40,021 nt of DNA from Pallidibacillus pasinlerensis (GTDB lineage: Bacteria > Bacillota > Bacilli > Bacillales > Caldibacillaceae), in assembly GCF_009996845.1 (NCBI RefSeq), contig NZ_JAACYS010000021.1, positions 1 through 40,021 on the forward strand, read 5' to 3'. Of this stretch, positions 35,994 to 40,021 are shown in pieces; within the stretch, counting starts at the first letter, position 1, and every line of letters begins with the position of its first letter. The notes below the pieces were generated by a model. It saw nothing but the letters and a program-made list of their open reading frames with translations. It did no database searches and was not told where the DNA came from. The position numbers and the translations under genes are program-made.

Positions 35994-37883
35994 CTACTGA
36001 ATTGGTTTTTTCATAAATCCTAGTAGCAAACCAGAAACAACAGCTCCGGTGATGACTGAAAGCAAGTAAAATAATACATTTCCATCAACTAACGGGAATA
36101 CAAATATTCCACCATGTGGAGCATGTAAACCGATGTCAAAGAACATGGATAACCCACCTGCAATCGCTGAACCTAGCATTAAAGTTGGAATGACACGTAA
36201 TGGATCTGCCGCTGCAAAAGGTATTGCACCTTCAGTAATGAAAGATAAGCCCATAATATAGTTGACCTTACCTGCATCTCGTTCCTGCGGTGAGAATTTA
36301 TTTTTATAAAATGTAGTCGCAATCGCAACGGCTAAAGGAGGTACCATTCCTGCAGCCATGATGGCGGCCATCGGTGCATAAACACCACTGGCAATTAAAC
36401 CCGTACCAAAAACGTATGCAGCTTTATTTACTGGACCACCCATGTCAACAGCCATCATTAATCCTAAAACAATACCAAGCAACACTGCATTTCCTGTACC
36501 AAGACCGGTTAACCATTCGGTAATCGCTTTATTAAGTAATCCAACGGGAGTATTCACAACAAAGACCATAATTAACCCGGTCAAACCAATACCTAGTAAT
36601 GGATAAAGCAAAATGGTCTTTATTCCTTCGATGGATGCTGGCAACTTGCTAAGTATTTTTTTCAACCCAATCATCAGATAACCAGCTAAGAAACCTGCCA
36701 CTAATCCTCCTAAAAATCCTGCTTCACCAATGGTTGCTAACATCCCCCCTACCATACCTGGTGCAAATCCTGGTCTGTCAGCAATACTCGAAGCGATGAA
36801 TCCGGCTAAAACGGCTATCATTAATCCAAAGGCAGCCTGATCACCAATTGTGTTTAATGCCGCTGCAAATTCATTGTAAGAAGGATCGTTTGGGTCAGCG
36901 GAATTTACCCCAAATAAGAAACCAAGGGCTATTAGTATACCACCACCGACAACAAATGGGAGCATATTGGAAACACCGTTCATGAGATGTTTGTAAATTG
37001 TAGCACCTATGCCTCTTTGCTCTGTTTTTTCACTTTCTTTTGTTTCATTTTTATCAGCATGATAGATCGGAGCATCCTGCTTAACTGCCTTTTCAATTAG
37101 TTTTTCTGGAATACGAATTCCATCAGCGACAGCCGTTTCAATGACATGCTTTCCATTAAAGCGGTTCATTTCCACTTGTTTATCAGCAGCCACAATAACG
37201 GCTTCTGCACGTTCGATATCCTCAGGTGTAAGTCTATTTTTAACACCACTGGCTCCGTTCGTTTCAACTTTAATTTCAACACCAAGTTCTTCCGCTTTTG
37301 CCTTCAATGAATCGGCTGCCATATACGTATGGGCAATTCCTGTTGGACAAGCCGTAACAGCGACAATAAATTTTTTATCTTCAGCGCTTTGCTGAGGAAC
37401 ACTTTCTTCGTCTGATTCGTTAACGTTATCAACATCATTTTGATTAATAATCTCAAGTACTTCATCTACTGAATCCGCAGTCAACAACTGATTACGTATT
37501 TCTTTATTCATGAGAATGGTAGATAAACGTGATAATACTTGTAAATGAGTATTGTTGGCATCTTCTTTTGCTGCAATCATAAAGAATAAGTGTGCCGGTT
37601 GCCCATCTAAAGATTCATAATTAATGCCAGCATTTGATCTGCCAAAAGCGATTGCGGACTCCTTTACCGCATTTGTTTTTGCATGAGGAATCGCTATTCC
37701 TTCACCTATTCCTGTCGTACTTTGTGCTTCCCGTGCTAAAATAGCTTTTTTAAACTCGTCAGAATTTGTTAGTTTTCCGGCACGGTCTAATACTTCGACA
37801 AGCTCATGGATAACATTTGCTTTTGATGTACTTTCAAGCGATAAGTTTATTGTGTCTTTTGTTAATAAATCTGTAATTCTCAT
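35994..37883 (-). CDS. fruA: PTS fructose transporter EIIABC
   Basis: A 629-residue fructose-specific enzyme II with domains A, B and C in one chain. EIIA (residues 1-145) has the phospho-His67 in EGIAIPHAKTN; EIIB (about 170-270) has Cys179 in VTACPTGIAHTYMAADSL; EIIC (about 300-629) is a membrane channel with motifs VVGGGILIALGFL, DMGGPVNKAAYVFG and FITEGAIPFAAADP. It imports fructose as fructose-1-phosphate, the substrate of FruK. The frame is open to 37913, but ATG 37883 with AGGGAG and GAGGAAG upstream is the likely start, 16 bp after fruK. Confidence 0.95.
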   Translation of the reverse strand: MRITDLLTKDTINLSLESTSKANVIHELVEVLDRAGKLTNSDEFKKAILAREAQSTTGIGEGIAIPHAKTNAVKESAIAFGRSNAGINYESLDGQPAHLFFMIAAKEDANNTHLQVLSRLSTILMNKEIRNQLLTADSVDEVLEIINQNDVDNVNESDEESVPQQSAEDKKFIVAVTACPTGIAHTYMAADSLKAKAEELGVEIKVETNGASGVKNRLTPEDIERAEAVIVAADKQVEMNRFNGKHVIETAVADGIRIPEKLIEKAVKQDAPIYHADKNETKESEKTEQRGIGATIYKHLMNGVSNMLPFVVGGGILIALGFLFGVNSADPNDPSYNEFAAALNTIGDQAAFGLMIAVLAGFIASSIADRPGFAPGMVGGMLATIGEAGFLGGLVAGFLAGYLMIGLKKILSKLPASIEGIKTILLYPLLGIGLTGLIMVFVVNTPVGLLNKAITEWLTGLGTGNAVLLGIVLGLMMAVDMGGPVNKAAYVFGTGLIASGVYAPMAAIMAAGMVPPLAVAIATTFYKNKFSPQERDAGKVNYIMGLSFITEGAIPFAAADPLRVIPTLMLGSAIAGGLSMFFDIGLHAPHGGIFVFPLVDGNVLFYLLSVITGAVVSGLLLGFMKKPIQ

Positions 37884-37899
37884 CTTCCTCAGCTCCCTT

Positions 37900-38811
37900 C
37901 TATAAGCACTCAATCTTCACTTGTTGAACCAAGTTTTCTACTTTATCCTTTGTGCATAAGCCCAGTGAAAATGCTGTTGCGCTACCAGCAGCGACACTGT
38001 AACGAAATGACTCTTCAAAGGATTTTGTTTTTTGATATGCAGCAATAAATCCTGCAACCATAGAATCTCCTGAACCTACAGTACTTTTCACGTCACCATT
38101 TAATCCAGGGGAATATAAGATTATTTCACTATTTACGAAAACAGCGCCATTTGCACCAAGGGATACAATAACATTTTGCGCTCCTCTTTTTAATAACTCT
38201 TGCGCATACGGAATCGCATCTTTCGGAGATGATATAACGGTTTTAAAAAGTTCACCAAGTTCATGTTGATTTGGTTTAATAAGAAACGGTTTGTAAGGCA
38301 GGACATTCCATAATAATTCTCCTTCCGCATCAACAACAAAACTTGTTCCATTTTGATGACAAATTTCACCTAACTCTTCATATGTCGTTTTCGGCATGCC
38401 AGATGGGATACTTCCAGCTAAAACGAGTACATCTTCATTTGTTAGCGACTTAACTTGTTCCTTTAATGCTATAAAGTTATCCTTCGTTATCTTTGGACCT
38501 TTGGCATTAATTTCCGTTTCCACTTCAGATTTAATTTTGATATTAATTCTAGTGTCATCACTTACTTTGATAAAATCAGTATTTATCGCCAAAGATTGTA
38601 AAAATTCCTCTATATATTTTCCTGTAAAACCACCAACAAACCCTAAAGCAGTACTATTGACATCTAAATTATTTAATACTTGTGATACATTTATTCCTTT
38701 TCCACCTGGAAATTTCGATTCATTCGTTGTCCGATTTAATTCACCAATGGAAACTTGATCTAATTCAACAATGTAATCGAGAGATGGATTTAACGTAACT
38801 GTATATATCAT
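37900..38811 (-). CDS. fruK: 1-phosphofructokinase
   Basis: A 303-residue PfkB-family kinase converting fructose-1-phosphate to fructose-1,6-bisphosphate. The N-terminal motif is TLNPSLDYIVEL, then PGGKGINVSQVL (substrate loop), GFVGGFTGKYIEEFL and the catalytic/ATP motif STVGSGDSMVAGFIAAYQ, where Asp is the base. Its ATG overlaps the fruR stop by four bases (ATGA), a sign of translational coupling. Expression should rise when fructose-1-phosphate inactivates FruR. Confidence 0.95.
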   Translation of the reverse strand: MIYTVTLNPSLDYIVELDQVSIGELNRTTNESKFPGGKGINVSQVLNNLDVNSTALGFVGGFTGKYIEEFLQSLAINTDFIKVSDDTRINIKIKSEVETEINAKGPKITKDNFIALKEQVKSLTNEDVLVLAGSIPSGMPKTTYEELGEICHQNGTSFVVDAEGELLWNVLPYKPFLIKPNQHELGELFKTVISSPKDAIPYAQELLKRGAQNVIVSLGANGAVFVNSEIILYSPGLNGDVKSTVGSGDSMVAGFIAAYQKTKSFEESFRYSVAAGSATAFSLGLCTKDKVENLVQQVKIECL

Positions 38812-39557
38812 GCGCTGACCACCTTTATTGTCGTTTCACGTTCATATTGTGTCAGAATCTCTTTATCAATGGCATTTGTTATTATCATCGCATCCTTCAA
38901 ATCAGCTATTCTTGCAAAGGTCACTTCTGAAAACTTTGATTCATCTGCAACTACATATACATCGCGCGTGAGCGTAATAGCTAGTTGTTTAACGGTGGCT
39001 TCCTCCGGATCTGGCGTAGTAAAACCATAATCTGGATGTATACCATTAACCCCCATGAAGCATTTATCAAAACGGAAATTTTTTAAACTTTCAATAGCAC
39101 TTCGACCGACTAAAGCTTTTGTCGTAGGTTTTACATAGCCCCCGAGTAAAAATGTTTTTATGTTTCTACTTAAAAGGGCTTCGACATGCATTAATCCATT
39201 AGTCACAACAACGATATCGCTTGGTAGAAATGGAATCATTTCAAATGGTGTTGTACCAGCATCTATATAAACTGAGTCTCCTTCTTCAATTAAACTTGCT
39301 GCATATTTGGCAATCAGTCTTTTTTCTTGAACGTTTTTGGATGATTTTTCTACCATCGTTGGTTCTTGAAGCATATTTTGTAATCTTGCAGCACCACCAT
39401 GGACCCGTTTTAATAATTTTTGTTTTTCTAATTGACTCAAATCGCGCCTAATGGTCGATTCGGAACTATTTGTTAATTCAACAAGCTCCTGAAGTTTAAC
39501 GGTATTTTGCTTCTTTAATAGATCAAGGATGATCTGATGACGTTCTGGTTCTAACAA
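38808..39557 (-). CDS. fruR: DeoR-family fructose operon repressor
   Basis: A 249-residue DeoR-type repressor. The HTH covers residues 1-55 (ERHQIILDLLKKQNTVKLQE, then SSESTIRRDLSQLEKQ); the effector domain contains VYIDAGTTPFEMIPFL, VVTNGLMHVEALL and FMGVNGIHPDYGFTTPDPEE, a phosphosugar-binding arrangement. The family ligand here is expected to be fructose-1-phosphate. The start is TTG with AAGAGGTGG upstream. It heads fruR-fruK-fruA-ptsH and so regulates its own operon; a perfect palindrome at 39593-39603 near the RNA start is a candidate operator. Confidence 0.92.
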   Translation of the reverse strand: MLEPERHQIILDLLKKQNTVKLQELVELTNSSESTIRRDLSQLEKQKLLKRVHGGAARLQNMLQEPTMVEKSSKNVQEKRLIAKYAASLIEEGDSVYIDAGTTPFEMIPFLPSDIVVVTNGLMHVEALLSRNIKTFLLGGYVKPTTKALVGRSAIESLKNFRFDKCFMGVNGIHPDYGFTTPDPEEATVKQLAITLTRDVYVVADESKFSEVTFARIADLKDAMIITNAIDKEILTQYERETTIKVVSA

Positions 39558-39568
39558 ATAACCACCTC

Positions 39569-39586
39569 TTATAAAACGTTTTCAAT
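39569..39586. promoter_or_regulatory. Probable cre site (CcpA)
   Basis: TTATAAAACGTTTTCAAT fits the cre consensus WWTGNAARCGNWWWCAWW except at two positions in one half. It lies between the fruR promoter and its ribosome binding site, where CcpA with HPr-Ser-P could block transcription. Confidence 0.55.
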
Positions 39587-39592
39587 ATTACT

Positions 39593-39603
39593 TTCAATTT
39601 GAA
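39593..39603. promoter_or_regulatory. Palindrome at the fruR transcription start
   Basis: TTCAATTTGAA is a perfect 11-bp inverted repeat directly downstream of the -10 box on the minus strand. It is a candidate FruR operator; the similar CATTCAAATTCAATC further upstream may be a second half-site. Confidence 0.4.
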
Positions 39604-39631
39604 TTTTACATGCGTATGCATTAAAAGTCAA
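39603..39631 (-). promoter_or_regulatory. Promoter of the fructose operon
   Basis: On the minus strand TTGACT (39626-39631), a 17-bp spacer and TAAAAT (39603-39608). The spacer contains another palindrome, ATGCGTATGCAT, which could bind a regulator. Confidence 0.75.
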
Positions 39632-39885
39632 CCAAAAACATTCAAATTCAATCACCATTAATCAATATCAACCAAAAAATTCCACTATAGCCATTCAATT
39701 TATTTCTAGTTTTACCCACAGCTTTAAAAAAATCCCTAAAACAAAAGATTTCGAAGTCAAGGGTATGTGGAACAGGAGTTTGTTATTGATTATCATATGT
39801 ATTGATATATCCTATTTTAACTCCATGACAAATCTCTCCTTATCCTCTGACTTTCATCTATAGAGCATTAAAAACATAACAACAT
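39632..39885. other. Gene-free region before the right edge
   Basis: No ORF with a start and ribosome binding site is seen on either strand. The sequence is AT-rich with A-runs. Its right part may belong to the structured element that continues to the window end. Confidence 0.4.
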
Positions 39886-39927
39886 TAGTAGTACAGACCT
39901 AGGCCAAGGTTTGTGCTACTATTTTTT
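39886..39927 (+). terminator. Strong hairpin with T-run at right edge, no gene before it
   Basis: TAGTAGTACAGACC (39886-39899) pairs with GGTTTGTGCTACTA (39908-39921) through 14 positions allowing one mismatch or wobble pairs, followed by TTTTTTATT on the plus strand. No plus-strand gene precedes it within 280 bp, so it may end a small RNA, belong to a leader of a gene beyond the window, or be part of a mobile element end. Further short hairpins (GGTC/GACC, GGAC/GTCC) occur at 39947-39979. Confidence 0.5.
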
Positions 39928-40021
39928 ATTGTAGAAGTGAAGGAAGGTCGAACAGCTCCTGGGACCAAATAGAGTCCGTATTAATTGTTTGTTTATTATT
40001 ATAAGGCTGGAATACGAGTTT

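Noticed and set aside
39908-40021. T-box leader at the right edge
   Set aside because: The conserved T-box sequence was not found, so this specific class is not supported.

Overview
The window looks like a chromosomal segment of a low-GC, Gram-positive, Bacillaceae-type bacterium. The support is AT-rich DNA, strong AGGAGG-type ribosome binding sites, GTG and TTG starts, and Bacillus-type genes: a YkuK (DUF458) protein, a TetR/SwrC efflux pair, a small YuzL-like protein, HPr with both His15 and Ser46, and a fructose PTS operon. I cannot name the species. No rRNA, tRNA, CRISPR array, prophage or intact insertion sequence was found.

Layout from left to right. At 0.2-2.2 kb a DMT-type exporter diverges from a LysR regulator. 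At 2.3-5.3 kb lie a decayed MATE transporter, a Dph6-like ATP pyrophosphatase, YkuK and a truncated DesK-like histidine kinase. At 5.5-9.6 kb a TetR regulator diverges from a large RND pump (SwrC type), with a palindrome inside the pump promoter. At 9.6-13.5 kb is a four-gene NAD salvage operon (pncA, pncB, nadD-like, nadE) behind a 5' leader that can fold. At 13.5-15.6 kb are an alpha/beta hydrolase and an alkylation-repair pair (MagIII-like glycosylase overlapping Ogt). At 15.8-21.7 kb are two chemoreceptors flanking a glycosyltransferase/VTT membrane protein pair and catalase debris. At 21.8-24.2 kb is a 793-residue protein that appears to carry two class I isoprenoid-synthase-like domains. 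At 24.4-31.2 kb are a fused VTC/DUF4956 remnant, an SSAT-like acetyltransferase, diaminopropionate ammonia-lyase, a PepV dipeptidase with a nonsense codon, homoserine O-acetyltransferase (metA), a decayed FAD dehydrogenase and a YuzL-like small gene. At 31.3-35.6 kb are a glutamate/dicarboxylate symporter, an unknown ORF overlapping a terminator, and a methionine-type ABC importer (metN-metI-metQ). At 35.6-39.6 kb is a fructose operon, fruR-fruK-fruA-ptsH.

Three themes stand out. First, gene decay is heavy: six loci (MATE, histidine kinase, catalase, VTC/DUF4956, pepV, FAD dehydrogenase) are broken, and four have lost internal blocks rather than only picking up point changes. Second, the NAD operon encodes the whole Preiss-Handler route from nicotinamide to NAD, and its promoter is followed at once by nested inverted repeats that could form a riboswitch-like RNA or a repressor site. 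Third, the two-domain isoprenoid synthase resembles in architecture the fused prenyltransferase/terpene synthase enzymes known from fungi, and is the best candidate here for undescribed chemistry.

Smaller items include a run of five TGTGCGAA-like units spaced 20-21 bp apart and a structured, gene-free right edge. Start codons were moved from the longest possible ORF wherever a ribosome binding site pointed to an internal start.
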